From NCBI GenBank assembly GCA_013373005.1, contig JABXIP010000538.1:1-9233 (forward strand): DNA of 9,233 nt, written 5' to 3'. A program made the translations under genes and the position numbers. This stretch comes from Cytophagia bacterium (GTDB lineage Bacteria; Bacteroidota; Bacteroidia; Cytophagales; Cyclobacteriaceae). Under the pieces are notes generated by a model. It was given only the letters and a program-made list of their open reading frames with translations. It did not search any database and was not told the DNA's origin. This document shows, in pieces, positions 1 to 6,970 of the stretch (within the stretch, counting starts at the first letter, position 1; every line of letters begins with the position of its first letter).

Positions 1-347
1 CTTCTTTGATGCATCATTACCCCCATAATGCAGTAGTTGGTCATATCTCTGGTGAGGCACGGATCGACAATTCTGGTAATGGGGATATTTGCAGGGATTT
101 GTGGATCTGTCACGAGATGATCAACCCCAGCTCCCAACGAGCTCACCCATTTCAGCTTTGGAAGTCTATCAACAACGCCTTCATCCATTGGTTTCCAAAC
201 AAATAATGCTTCAACGTCTGACAGGTCTTCATCCGTTGGCCAAACATGAATTTTATTCACCAATGGCGAATTGGAAAGACCTTCAACCCAAAGCTGAGGG
301 TTCCAAACTTTTGTACAGAAGAGAATATCTATTTTTTGCTTATCCAT
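1..347 (-). CDS. ghrA: GhrA-type 2-hydroxyacid dehydrogenase (glyoxylate/hydroxypyruvate reductase A), N-terminal part
   Basis: The gene starts at the ATG at 347-345 and stays open through the left edge, giving 115 residues of an expected 310 or so. The visible part is the start of the substrate-binding domain: a beta strand IDILF at residues 6-10, a tryptophan-rich stretch, and the family signature LGAGVDHL at 71-78, followed by ITRIVD and M-x-x-Y at 90-105, where GhrA proteins have their R-x-x-D and M-x-E-Y segment. GhrA enzymes reduce glyoxylate and hydroxypyruvate with NAD(P)H in the cytoplasm. The NAD-binding domain and the catalytic Arg/Glu/His lie outside the window, so substrate cannot be judged. 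The start overlaps the 3' end of the upstream glycosylase gene by 19 bases in another frame, which suggests translational coupling. Family call is confident; exact substrate is not. Confidence 0.85.
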   Translation of the reverse strand, partial: MDKQKIDILFCTKVWNPQLWVEGLSNSPLVNKIHVWPTDEDLSDVEALFVWKPMDEGVVDRLPKLKWVSSLGAGVDHLVTDPQIPANIPITRIVDPCLTRDMTNYCIMGVMMHQR

Positions 348-925
348 TGATTGTCTTTAATATAAAACCGCCAGGGTTTAAGGGCGTCTTCTTCGGCATA
401 GTCTACACCAATTCTGGTCGAAGTTATAATTTCGTTTGAAGATAATTCACGACTGTCTTCAAGCCAAATATCACTATCAAGAAGCCATTTTCCATAATGC
501 GTTTTGGTTTTGATACCCAAGGCTTGGGAAAGTGTACCCGGACCAGACGTGAGTGTCTTATCTAACTTGTTCTTCCCTCTTCTTTTCAGCATAATATCAA
601 TTCCTTCCAATGGCTGTACTGCCCGCACCAAAACAGCATCGGCTCTATCATTTTCATTTGTAACTATATTGAATAAGTGATGGATTCCGTAGCATAAATA
701 GACATAGGCATGTCCGCCCTTCGCATACATCACCTCAGTTCTGGCAGTTCGAACACCGTTATTGGCATGGCAGGCTTTATCATTTAGTCCTGAATAGGCT
801 TCCACTTCAGTAATGATTGCTGAGGTATATTCACCAGAAACCATTGTATGAATAGACTTTCCTAGTAGTTCTTGGGCAATCTGAACCACATTCTCTCTCT
901 GATAAAAAGCCTCTGAAAGTTTCAT
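329..925 (-). CDS. mpg: DNA-3-methyladenine glycosylase, AAG/MPG family
   Basis: A 198-residue protein of the AAG/MPG family, which flips alkylated purines out of DNA and cuts the N-glycosidic bond to start base excision repair. The active-site motif reads ITEVEAYSGLNDKACH (residues 38-53). By alignment from memory with human AAG, E42 is the water-activating glutamate, Y44 and H53 stack on the flipped base, Y79 (in YVYLCYG, 74-80) is the intercalating tyrosine, N86 excludes guanine and R101 matches R182. GPGTL follows at 128-132. Length is normal for bacterial members, so it looks intact. I chose the ATG at 925; a TTG at 952 in the same frame would add nine residues with no family match. It is followed by an overlapping ghrA-like gene and is divergent from the DUF2911 gene at 995, with 69 bases between them for both promoters. 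Confidence 0.93.
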   Translation of the reverse strand: MKLSEAFYQRENVVQIAQELLGKSIHTMVSGEYTSAIITEVEAYSGLNDKACHANNGVRTARTEVMYAKGGHAYVYLCYGIHHLFNIVTNENDRADAVLVRAVQPLEGIDIMLKRRGKNKLDKTLTSGPGTLSQALGIKTKTHYGKWLLDSDIWLEDSRELSSNEIITSTRIGVDYAEEDALKPWRFYIKDNQWISKK

Positions 926-994
926 TTTCAAATTCGAGCAACTAATTATCAAGAAATGAGTTAAACTTGGTGAATCAAAAAAAACCGACTTAAA

Positions 995-1543
995 ATGAGA
1001 AAAGGAATTATTTCATTAGCTACACTACTACTAATGTTTACAGCTACGGCTGTCTTTGCCCAAAGAGGCCCGGCAGCTAGCCCAACTGTAACTGTAACCC
1101 AAGCCATTGGCAATACCGAGATGACTTTAGTTTATTCAAGACCTAGCTTAGACGGCCGCTCTTTGAGTACTTTGGCGCCTCAAGGAAAGGTTTGGAGAAC
1201 GGGGGCAAACACAAGCACTCAAATAAGCTTCAATAAAGATGTGACCATTGGAGGTAAAGCATTAAAGGCCGGTGACTATTCTCTTTGGACTATCCCTGGA
1301 GACAATGAATGGACAATCATCATTAACTCTGTAACTGGCAATTGGGGAACACAATATGAGCAGAAAAACATGGCTGAAACTGATGTATTCAGATTCAGTG
1401 CTCCTGCTACCGAATTATCAGAATCAGTTGAAACCTTTAGAATAGATTTAACTGACTTTGATAAAAACACCAAGGACAAGGCTAATATTGAATTGGCATG
1501 GGGTAATACGTCAGTTAAATTCCCTGTTAAGGTTAACAACTAA
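995..1543 (+). CDS. Secreted DUF2911 family protein
   Basis: 182 residues beginning with a clear signal peptide (MRKG, hydrophobic core to about residue 20, likely cleavage after FA at 21-22), so it should be exported to the periplasm or beyond. The mature part is one DUF2911 domain: YSRPSLDGR at 47-55, VWRTGANTST at 66-75, AGDYSLWTIP at 92-101 and EWTIIIN at 105-111. DUF2911 is common in Bacteroidota and has no established function. The next gene at 1624 is a paralogue with the same motifs. A TAAACTTG box at 962-969 differs by one base from the Bacteroidota -7 consensus and could be the promoter, but no -33 element is visible at the right distance. The gene is closed by a hairpin terminator at 1563-1595. 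Confidence 0.9.
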   Translation: MRKGIISLATLLLMFTATAVFAQRGPAASPTVTVTQAIGNTEMTLVYSRPSLDGRSLSTLAPQGKVWRTGANTSTQISFNKDVTIGGKALKAGDYSLWTIPGDNEWTIIINSVTGNWGTQYEQKNMAETDVFRFSAPATELSESVETFRIDLTDFDKNTKDKANIELAWGNTSVKFPVKVNN

Positions 1544-1562
1544 AATTAAAAGAGATCTGTAC

Positions 1563-1595
1563 AAAGCTTCTATTCATTGAATGGGAGCTTTTTTT
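1563..1595 (+). terminator. Intrinsic terminator after first DUF2911 gene
   Basis: A 13-pair stem (1563-1575 with 1579-1591, three G-T pairs in the middle) closes on a loop of three bases and runs into a tract of seven T at 1589-1595. It begins 19 bases after the stop codon and ends 28 bases before the next start codon, so the second DUF2911 gene needs read-through or its own promoter. Confidence 0.75.
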
Positions 1596-1623
1596 ATAAA
1601 TTCGAACTGAAAACTAAAACCAA

Positions 1624-2472
1624 ATGAAAAGAATTATACTCAGTTGCATAGCCCTGATGGTTTCGGCCATAACTTATGCGCAAATTCAAATGCCACCAGC
1701 CAGCCCCACCTTTGAATTGAAAGGAACGGTAGGTTTGGCAGAGGTGAGAGTGGTCTACTCACGTCCAAGTGCACGAGGCAGAAAAGTTGCCGGAGAGCTG
1801 ATCCCTTACAATGAAGTTTGGAGAACTGGTGCAAATGCTTCAACCAAAATTTCTTTCAGCACTGACGTATTGCTCGAAGGAAACCCAGTTGCCGCAGGTG
1901 AATATGCCCTTTATACAGAGTTTACCGAAGAGGAAGCAACTATCATCCTTAGCAAAAACTTAGGCTGGTGGGGAGCCATAGGCTATGAGTCTAAAGATGA
2001 TGTACTAAGGTTTAAAGTACCTGTGAAGCACCCAAGTAGTATGTATGAAACATTTACCATTAGCTTCTCAGACTTTACTTTGAATTCTGCCAACCTGAAC
2101 CTGAAGTGGGAACATACTAAGGCTATGTTCAAGATTGAAAGCAAGGTAGATGATGTGGTGATGGCTCAAATTAAGGAGCAGGTAATTGATGCTACTCCAA
2201 CTAATCCTAATGTTTATTTCCAGGCTGCAGGATACTATTATGATACAGAGAAGGATTCTGACATGGCTTTGAATTGGGTAAACAAGGCTTTAGAAGGTTC
2301 TGCTCAAAAGCAATATTGGATGGTTCACCTACAGGCTAAAATTTTAGCTCGTTTAGGTAAGAAGTCTGAAGCGATAGCAGCTGCTAAAGAGTCTATGAAA
2401 CTTGCTGAAGAAGGTGATAACCCCGATTATGTAAGACTGAACGAAAAGTTGATTGCCTCTTTAGAGAAGTAA
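1624..2472 (+). CDS. Secreted DUF2911 protein with C-terminal TPR-like helical tail
   Basis: 282 residues. A signal peptide occupies about residues 1-19 (cleavage likely after TYA). The DUF2911 domain covers about 25-170, with YSRPSARGR at 45-53, VWRTGANAST at 65-74 and AGEYALYTEF at 91-100. From about 175 the chain turns into amphipathic helices, including NPNVYFQAAGYYYD (194-207), DMALNWVNKALE (213-224) and YWMVHLQAKILARLGKKSEA (231-250). These match the spacing and residues of tetratricopeptide repeats, a protein-binding fold. The role is unknown; the tail suggests docking to a partner in the periplasm. It is a paralogue of the protein encoded at 995. A TAAATTCG box at 1597-1604, just after the preceding terminator, is a weak candidate for its own promoter. 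A strong hairpin terminator follows 15 bases after the stop codon. Confidence 0.9.
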   Translation: MKRIILSCIALMVSAITYAQIQMPPASPTFELKGTVGLAEVRVVYSRPSARGRKVAGELIPYNEVWRTGANASTKISFSTDVLLEGNPVAAGEYALYTEFTEEEATIILSKNLGWWGAIGYESKDDVLRFKVPVKHPSSMYETFTISFSDFTLNSANLNLKWEHTKAMFKIESKVDDVVMAQIKEQVIDATPTNPNVYFQAAGYYYDTEKDSDMALNWVNKALEGSAQKQYWMVHLQAKILARLGKKSEAIAAAKESMKLAEEGDNPDYVRLNEKLIASLEK

Positions 2473-2487
2473 TCTAATCTCAATGAT

Positions 2488-2526
2488 AAAAAGCCGCGGC
2501 TCCTAAATGGAACCACGGCTTTTTTT
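2488..2526. terminator. Bidirectional terminator between converging genes
   Basis: A GC-rich hairpin: AGCCG at 2492-2496 pairs with CGGCT at 2516-2520, GG with CC, and TCC (2501-2503) with GGA (2509-2511), with two single mismatches and loop TAAAT. It has five A on the left and seven T on the right, so it can end transcription from both sides. It serves the DUF2911/TPR gene on the plus strand and the THX gene on the minus strand, whose stop codon (2525-2527) lies inside the T tract. Confidence 0.85.
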
Positions 2527-2677
2527 ATTTCTTAGCTGCTGCCTTTTTCTTCGATGTTTTCTTAGGCTTTGCTTTCGCTGCAGGTTTATCGTTTGTTTTG
2601 GGTTTATGTGGTCTTAGAACTCCAAAAGTACCTTTAGCAATTTTTCCTTTTTTAGTTTTTCTGTCTCCTTTTCCCAT
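2525..2677 (-). CDS. 30S ribosomal protein THX with Lys/Ala-rich tail
   Basis: A 50-residue, very basic protein starting MGKGDRKTKKGKIAKGTFG (residues 1-19), followed by VLRPHK to residue 25. This matches the MGKGDKKT-x-x-GKI-x-x-G-[ST]-[FY]-G-x-x-RP pattern of ribosomal protein THX, the short peptide that sits in the head of the 30S subunit in Thermus and is widespread in Bacteroidota. The remaining 25 residues are almost only Lys, Ala, Pro and Thr/Ser (for example KPKKTSKKKAAAKK at 37-50), longer than the roughly 26-residue Thermus peptide. Tails of this kind occur in bacterial basic proteins and probably bind RNA. The ATG at 2677-2675 is the first codon of the conserved motif. It lies 68 bases after the desaturase gene with its own promoter candidate, and it converges on the DUF2911/TPR gene over a shared terminator. 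Confidence 0.88.
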   Translation of the reverse strand: MGKGDRKTKKGKIAKGTFGVLRPHKPKTNDKPAAKAKPKKTSKKKAAAKK

Positions 2678-2700
2678 AATTATTCTGTTTGGTAAAAAAG

Positions 2701-2729
2701 AATTTACAAAACAGAGCTGGGAGTGTCAA
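2701..2729 (-). promoter_or_regulatory. Candidate promoter of the THX gene
   Basis: On the minus strand TTGACA (2729-2724) is followed after 17 bases by TAAATT (2706-2701), 23 bases before the THX start codon. The same TTG lies 20 bases before the TA, close to Bacteroidota spacing, and TAAATTCT matches TAnnTTTG at four of six fixed positions. It is in the gap after the desaturase stop codon. Based on motif only. Confidence 0.35.
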
Positions 2730-2745
2730 GTTTGGTGGTCAGTTG

Positions 2746-3891
2746 TTACAACTCACTATGAGCAAACTGAAGCGTATTTTGTTGTCCTAAGTGCCTTAGC
2801 ATTCTTGCATGTTCACTTAGGGCTCTACTGAATGTAGGAATGCTATTGTAGGTTAGGCCAAACTCCTCGGTAGTTCTCTTAACTATCTTAGATATTTCCG
2901 GATAATGCAGATGGCAAATATGTGGAAATAGATGGTGCTCTACCTGATAGTTCAAGCCCCCTACTAGCCAACCTAAAACCTTATTATCTGGCGCATAATT
3001 GGTTGTGGTTTCCAATTGATGTACCGTCCAATTACAATCTATATTACCTTGTTTACAAGGTGAAGGAAAGTTTGTTTCTGGCATAATGTGGGCGGTTTGA
3101 AAAACCAGACTGATCGTCATGCCTGTGACTATGTGCATACAAATAAAGGCCACAACCACAGTGGGCCAGGTAAAACCAGAGAATAGAATTGGAAGCACCA
3201 AAGCATAGCCATAATAAGCCAGTTTCCATGCTATTAGCTTAAAAAGCATAAGTTTGAATTCTCTTCCTTGCTTAATCAGACCTTTGTCGGTATATCTTTT
3301 TAGTCGAACAAAGTCCTTTGTAGTAATCCATGAAATAGTGGATAGAGAGTAAAAAAACCAGGTGTAGAAGTGCTGATATTTATGCACAGCACTCAAGATT
3401 CTTTTTGGGGTAAATCTTAGGAATGGTGGTGTGTTTAGGTCGTCATCTGAGCCTTCAATATTGGTATAGGTATGATGGAGCACATTGTGCTGAACTCGCC
3501 ATACAGATGCATTGGCGCCCACCAGGTTCATCGACTGTGCCATGAGCCAGTTCAGCTTCTGGTTAGATGAATAAGACCCGTGAATGGCATCGTGCATTAC
3601 TCCCATTCCAATACCAGCCATACCGGCACCGCAAAGGAGATATAAAACAAAAAGCTGCCACGTTTGAGTAAGTATTCCTAGGCTAATGATAATAAGGGGA
3701 ACGATGAATAAGCTAAGCATGACAAAGGATTTAAGCGCCATGGCTTTTCCTCCTTTTTTGGATAGCTGATTTTCCGAGAAGTATTGATTTACCCTTTCAT
3801 TAAGAATTAGAGTAAAGTCTTTATTCTGGGCTTTAGAAAATTTTGGAAATGAGATAAGCTTGAATTTAGTAGTTGAAAGAGCGGCTTTCAT
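2746..3891 (-). CDS. Membrane fatty acid desaturase (COG3239 type)
   Basis: A 381-residue integral membrane di-iron desaturase that introduces double bonds into acyl chains with O2 and electrons from a separate carrier. The three histidine boxes are complete: HDAIH at 100-104, HNVLHHTYTN at 135-144 and QVEHHLFPH at 316-324. Glutamine in place of the first His of the third box is typical of the front-end (delta-6/delta-5-like) branch. Unlike eukaryotic front-end enzymes there is no fused cytochrome b5 domain; the first 50 residues are a plain cytosolic stretch. Hydrophobic segments lie at about 55-73, 78-98, 215-238 and 242-266. It is on the same strand as the upstream DEAD-box helicase gene, 117 bases away, with hairpins in between. 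Desaturases of this kind often respond to cold by making membranes more fluid; regiospecificity cannot be read from sequence. Confidence 0.92.
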   Translation of the reverse strand: MKAALSTTKFKLISFPKFSKAQNKDFTLILNERVNQYFSENQLSKKGGKAMALKSFVMLSLFIVPLIIISLGILTQTWQLFVLYLLCGAGMAGIGMGVMHDAIHGSYSSNQKLNWLMAQSMNLVGANASVWRVQHNVLHHTYTNIEGSDDDLNTPPFLRFTPKRILSAVHKYQHFYTWFFYSLSTISWITTKDFVRLKRYTDKGLIKQGREFKLMLFKLIAWKLAYYGYALVLPILFSGFTWPTVVVAFICMHIVTGMTISLVFQTAHIMPETNFPSPCKQGNIDCNWTVHQLETTTNYAPDNKVLGWLVGGLNYQVEHHLFPHICHLHYPEISKIVKRTTEEFGLTYNSIPTFSRALSEHARMLRHLGQQNTLQFAHSEL

Positions 3892-3922
3892 CAGTTTCCT
3901 TCAAACCATTCTTTTAATAATT

Positions 3923-3942
3923 AAAAACCTCAACTCTTGAGG
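3923..3942 (-). terminator. Possible terminator or attenuator between helicase and desaturase genes
   Basis: On the minus strand CCTCAA, loop GAG, TTGAGG (3942-3928) is followed directly by five T (3927-3923). The stem is only six pairs, so it is a modest terminator. It ends 31 bases before the desaturase start codon, leaving little room for a separate promoter, so it may act as an attenuator on a helicase-desaturase transcript. Confidence 0.5.
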
Positions 3943-3965
3943 CAATAAAACGTCTGTTAGATACA

Positions 3966-3997
3966 ATGTTATGGCCTAATTTCATAGGCCATAACAT
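3966..3997. repeat. Perfect 13-bp inverted repeat after the helicase gene
   Basis: ATGTTATGGCCTA (3966-3978) and its exact complement TAGGCCATAACAT (3985-3997) are separated by six bases. It lies 11 bases after the helicase stop codon. No T tract follows on the minus strand, so it is not a standard intrinsic terminator. It may protect the mRNA 3' end or pause polymerase before the second hairpin at 3923-3942, or it may be a protein-binding site. Confidence 0.75.
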
Positions 3998-4008
3998 CAA
4001 TAATATAA

Positions 4009-5739
4009 TTATCTCCTTCTGCTCGATCTAGAGCGAGCGCGATCAGGTCTACGGTTTCGTTTATTATCTGTACCGAAATCGCGTTTTCTTCCTTTGTTAT
4101 AACCCGACTTCTGTGGAGGGCCATCGTTGTCTTCATTTACGCGAACGGCTCTTCCTCCCACACTGATTCCCCTGAACTTTTTAATGAACTCTTCGCTCAA
4201 TGATTTTTCCAGATGGAAAAAACTGCAGTTCTTCTTCATTTCAATATTCTGAAATGTCTTTGCGTTCAAATCAGTTACATCTACCATAAAGTGTAATAAA
4301 TCGGCCTTGGTGGCACCATCAATTTCACCTATGTTAATGAAGAACCTTTGCAGGCCATTGTTGTCTCCTGAAGAACTCTCCTGCCTTTTACCGCTACCTT
4401 GCGTTTCATTCAAGTCTTCCGGCTCATCGAAACTCGCATTTCCGTCTACACGCATATGATCGAGTTGAAGAGATAAAAGCCTTTTGAGTAAATCTTCTTT
4501 GCTTAGGTTGACAAGTTCTTGATCGACATGCTCCAGAACATCGTCTACATGCTTATCTACTTTAGTTTGAAGTATAAGTTGAACCCAATGATTGATTCTA
4601 CTGTACTTCATCTCCGCTTTATTCGGAACTTCCACCAACTCAAAAGTAACTTTGAGTCTCCTTTCCAGATCCTTGATCTTGCGACCTTCTCTTGGATTAA
4701 TGAGCACAAGAGAGATTCCCTTCTTACCAGCTCTACCGGTTCTACCACTTCTGTGTGTATAACTTTCCAATTGATCTGGCAAGGAATGGTGAATTACGTG
4801 CGTAAGATCATTCACATCAATTCCTCTTGCCGCTACATCAGTAGCAATAAGAAGTTGCATTGAACGCGCCTTAAAACGCTTCATTACAGCGTCTCTCTGG
4901 CCTTGTGATAAGTCACCGTGAAGTGCCTCTACACCGTAGCCCATGGCAGAAAATTCATCAGCAAATTGCTGTGTCTCTCTCTTGGTACGGCAAAACATCA
5001 CGCCTCTCATTTCAGGCTGAACATCTAGAAATCTTCTGATGGCGGCTATTTTGTTGGAAGTCTTCGTAATCACATATTGATGTGAAATATCGAGGTTACT
5101 TTTCTGCTCAGTGTTTACAGCCACTTCAATTGGCTGATGCATGTATTTATCGACAATCTTACGGATGTCAGGCGGCATGGTAGCCGAAAACAACCACACA
5201 GATCTTTCCTCAGAAGTATAGCCGATAATGTCATCTATGTCTTCTTTGAAGCCCATATTCAACATTTCATCGGCTTCATCGAGCACTACATATTGAACAG
5301 CATCTAAAGAGATAGCCCTTCTTTTAATTAAATCGAGCAAACGGCCTGGTGTTGCCACTACAATTTGAGTAGGCCTTTTCAAGGCTCTTATTTGTCTGCT
5401 AATATCTACACCGCCATAAACCACTTCTACATTAAGCTTGGCATTGTTGCTTACGAAACTCTGAAGTTGAGTAGCAGTTTGTTGGCCTAATTCTCTGGTT
5501 GGAGCCATAATAATGGCTTGCGTACTTTCATCCTCCAGATCAATCAAATCGATCAAGGGCAAACCAAAAGCGGCAGTTTTACCTGTTCCTGTTTGCGCTA
5601 ATCCGATGAAATCTGTGGGGTTCTTCTTCAACAACTGAGGAATAGCCTGCTGTTGAATGGGTGTTGGGTTATCAAAACCCAACTTTTCTAGCACTTCACA
5701 CAATTTTTGTGAGAGTCCTAGTGCTTTAAAATTTGACAA
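4009..5739 (-). CDS. deaD: DEAD-box RNA helicase, DeaD/CsdA type with DbpA-like RNA-binding domain
   Basis: A 576-residue ATP-dependent RNA helicase. All core motifs are present: Q motif GFDNPTPIQ 21-29, Walker A AQTGTGKT 48-55, PTREL 80-84, GG 109-110, TPGR 130-133, DEAD 154-157, SAT 185-187, HGDLSQ 274-279, ARGID 304-308 and HRSGRTGR 329-336. A helical linker is followed by a DbpA-like RNA-binding domain (about 465-536, from RFFINIGEIDG to GGRAVRV) and an Arg/Lys-rich tail (549-576). This is the architecture of DeaD/CsdA, which assists ribosome assembly and mRNA unwinding, especially in the cold. The start must be TTG at 5739-5737: an in-frame TAA lies three codons upstream (5748-5746), and the next ATG (codon 78) would remove the Q motif and Walker A. 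A promoter box lies 22 bases upstream. The desaturase gene follows on the same strand. Confidence 0.93.
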   Translation of the reverse strand: MSNFKALGLSQKLCEVLEKLGFDNPTPIQQQAIPQLLKKNPTDFIGLAQTGTGKTAAFGLPLIDLIDLEDESTQAIIMAPTRELGQQTATQLQSFVSNNAKLNVEVVYGGVDISRQIRALKRPTQIVVATPGRLLDLIKRRAISLDAVQYVVLDEADEMLNMGFKEDIDDIIGYTSEERSVWLFSATMPPDIRKIVDKYMHQPIEVAVNTEQKSNLDISHQYVITKTSNKIAAIRRFLDVQPEMRGVMFCRTKRETQQFADEFSAMGYGVEALHGDLSQGQRDAVMKRFKARSMQLLIATDVAARGIDVNDLTHVIHHSLPDQLESYTHRSGRTGRAGKKGISLVLINPREGRKIKDLERRLKVTFELVEVPNKAEMKYSRINHWVQLILQTKVDKHVDDVLEHVDQELVNLSKEDLLKRLLSLQLDHMRVDGNASFDEPEDLNETQGSGKRQESSSGDNNGLQRFFINIGEIDGATKADLLHFMVDVTDLNAKTFQNIEMKKNCSFFHLEKSLSEEFIKKFRGISVGGRAVRVNEDNDGPPQKSGYNKGRKRDFGTDNKRNRRPDRARSRSSRRR

Positions 5740-5761
5740 AACGTGTTATTAAAATGAGCTG

Positions 5762-5769
5762 CAAAGGTA
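5762..5769 (-). promoter_or_regulatory. Bacteroidota-type -7 promoter box for the helicase gene
   Basis: On the minus strand the sequence reads TACCTTTG followed by CA, a full match to the Bacteroidota -7 consensus TAnnTTTG. It is 22 bases before the TTG start codon, giving a leader of roughly 15-20 bases. No clear -33 TTG is seen at the usual 19-21 base distance. It sits in the 94-base gap after the propeller gene, so the helicase gene is probably transcribed independently of that gene set. Confidence 0.55.
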
Positions 5770-5833
5770 GAGGTAATAAATGGGAACTAATTGAAAACCA
5801 ATAGATTTATTTGTTCCCTCTAGCCTCTCAGAC

Positions 5834-6922
5834 TCAAGTATTACAGAACTCAACAGAGTGAACCATGGGTAGATTATTACTCAGTGTAATCCAGCTTTCT
5901 CCGTCATTTTCAGAGAGGTACAGGTTGCCTGTTGTGGTACCAAATGCCAAGGTAGAACCTGTTACATCAAGCGCATGACGATAGGTGATATCGAAAGTGT
6001 TTTCTTGTGGAAGACCTTCTCTTAAGGCCTTCCATGTTTTTCCTCCATCATCAGTTCTGCAAACGCATAATGCGCTATCTACGGCTACCCTCATCATATC
6101 ACTGTCGCCCGGAACAACCCAGGCTACCTCAGGATTGGTTTCACTGGCCGCCACAGCAAAGCCGAAATTAGCAGGTCCATTCTCTTCACTTATCTTATCC
6201 CAAGATGCACCACCGTTGACAGACCTGTAAATACCGCAATGATTTTGTTGCCACATGACTTTAGTATTACTGGCACACCAGTCTACCAGGTGTGGGTCTT
6301 GACCAATGTCTGCAGTGGGGTCAGGAAGAAAGTCGGCATAGAGGCCTTTATTGACCGATTTCCAGCTTTCACCACCATCAAATGTCTCAAAAGTGCCGGC
6401 ACAACTCACGGCTACATAGATGTGATTAGAGTCCGCAGGATCTACCAGAATGGAATGAATACCGGCATTGTCTCTACCACCACCAAACCATTCTTTTCGA
6501 GTTGGATGATCCCAAAGTCCTCTCACTAATTCGAAGGTATCTCCGTTGTTGGTACTTTTGAATAAACCACCAGGTTCAGTACCCACGTAAATTGTTCCCG
6601 GTTGGTCCTTGCCTCCGGTGGAAAATGCCCATAAATACTTGGTAGCTGCTGGTGAACCGTCCTTAAGCTCTTCGCCTTCAGGATATTTAGGAGCTTCCAG
6701 TTCCTCCCACTCCTTGCCGTCTTTAGACCTATGAATTTTACAACCCCAATGCCCATGGTCTAACATGGCCCACCAATGGCCGGTATTTTCATCTATGGCG
6801 GCAATGGTAACTGGGAAGCCTAAAAATTCTGTTGAGTGATGTTTCCATTGGCCTGAGCTGTCTTTTTTGTAAACAACCAAGCCTTTGCGGGTTCCAACCA
6901 GGAGCGTACTTTTTTGAGTCAT
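5834..6922 (-). CDS. Cytoplasmic Asp-box (BNR) beta-propeller protein
   Basis: 362 residues with no signal peptide. Six Asp-box motifs (S/T-x-D/N-x-G-x-x-W/F) are spread along the chain: SKDGKEW 66-72, STNNGDTF 123-130, TFDGGESW 180-187, SVNGGASW 234-241, TDDGGKTW 290-297 and SENDGESW 337-344. The spacing of about 50 residues indicates a six- or seven-bladed propeller as in sialidases and VPS10/YCF48-type proteins. Such proteins are often annotated as exo-alpha-sialidase or glycosyl hydrolase, but I see no convincing sialidase Arg triad or FRIP motif, and a cytoplasmic location argues against that. Several Cys and His residues are present (WCASN at 215-219, QNHCG at 226-230). It is the last gene of a set with a cupin and a ubiquitin-like protein, 48 bases after the latter, so it may act with it. 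Function unknown. Confidence 0.88.
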   Translation of the reverse strand: MTQKSTLLVGTRKGLVVYKKDSSGQWKHHSTEFLGFPVTIAAIDENTGHWWAMLDHGHWGCKIHRSKDGKEWEELEAPKYPEGEELKDGSPAATKYLWAFSTGGKDQPGTIYVGTEPGGLFKSTNNGDTFELVRGLWDHPTRKEWFGGGRDNAGIHSILVDPADSNHIYVAVSCAGTFETFDGGESWKSVNKGLYADFLPDPTADIGQDPHLVDWCASNTKVMWQQNHCGIYRSVNGGASWDKISEENGPANFGFAVAASETNPEVAWVVPGDSDMMRVAVDSALCVCRTDDGGKTWKALREGLPQENTFDITYRHALDVTGSTLAFGTTTGNLYLSENDGESWITLSNNLPMVHSVEFCNT

Positions 6923-6970
6923 GACTTATAGTGTTTTAATCTAAACGATTGTAGTCTTATTTGGGGACAA

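Noticed and set aside
89..439. Plus-strand reading frame of 116 codons near the left edge
   Set aside because: Antisense to the reductase and glycosylase genes, which both have clear family motifs; the frame has no recognisable domain.
926..952. Nine-residue N-terminal extension of the glycosylase from a TTG
   Set aside because: The ATG at 925 gives normal family length and the extension has no family match.
2741..2753. AGTTGTTACAACT palindrome over the desaturase stop codon
   Set aside because: Only a five-pair stem with a three-base loop and no T tract; likely chance.
2598..2831. Plus-strand reading frame of 77 codons
   Set aside because: It is the antisense of the THX gene, its promoter and the desaturase 3' end; its hydrophobic look is a by-product of antisense Lys codons.
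4519..4863. Plus-strand frame of 114 codons inside the helicase gene
   Set aside because: Fully antisense to conserved helicase domain 2 and the linker; no domain or promoter seen.
5782..5818. GGGAAC...GTTCCC inverted repeat upstream of the helicase promoter
   Set aside because: Six-base arms with a 25-base spacer; too weak to call a terminator or operator.
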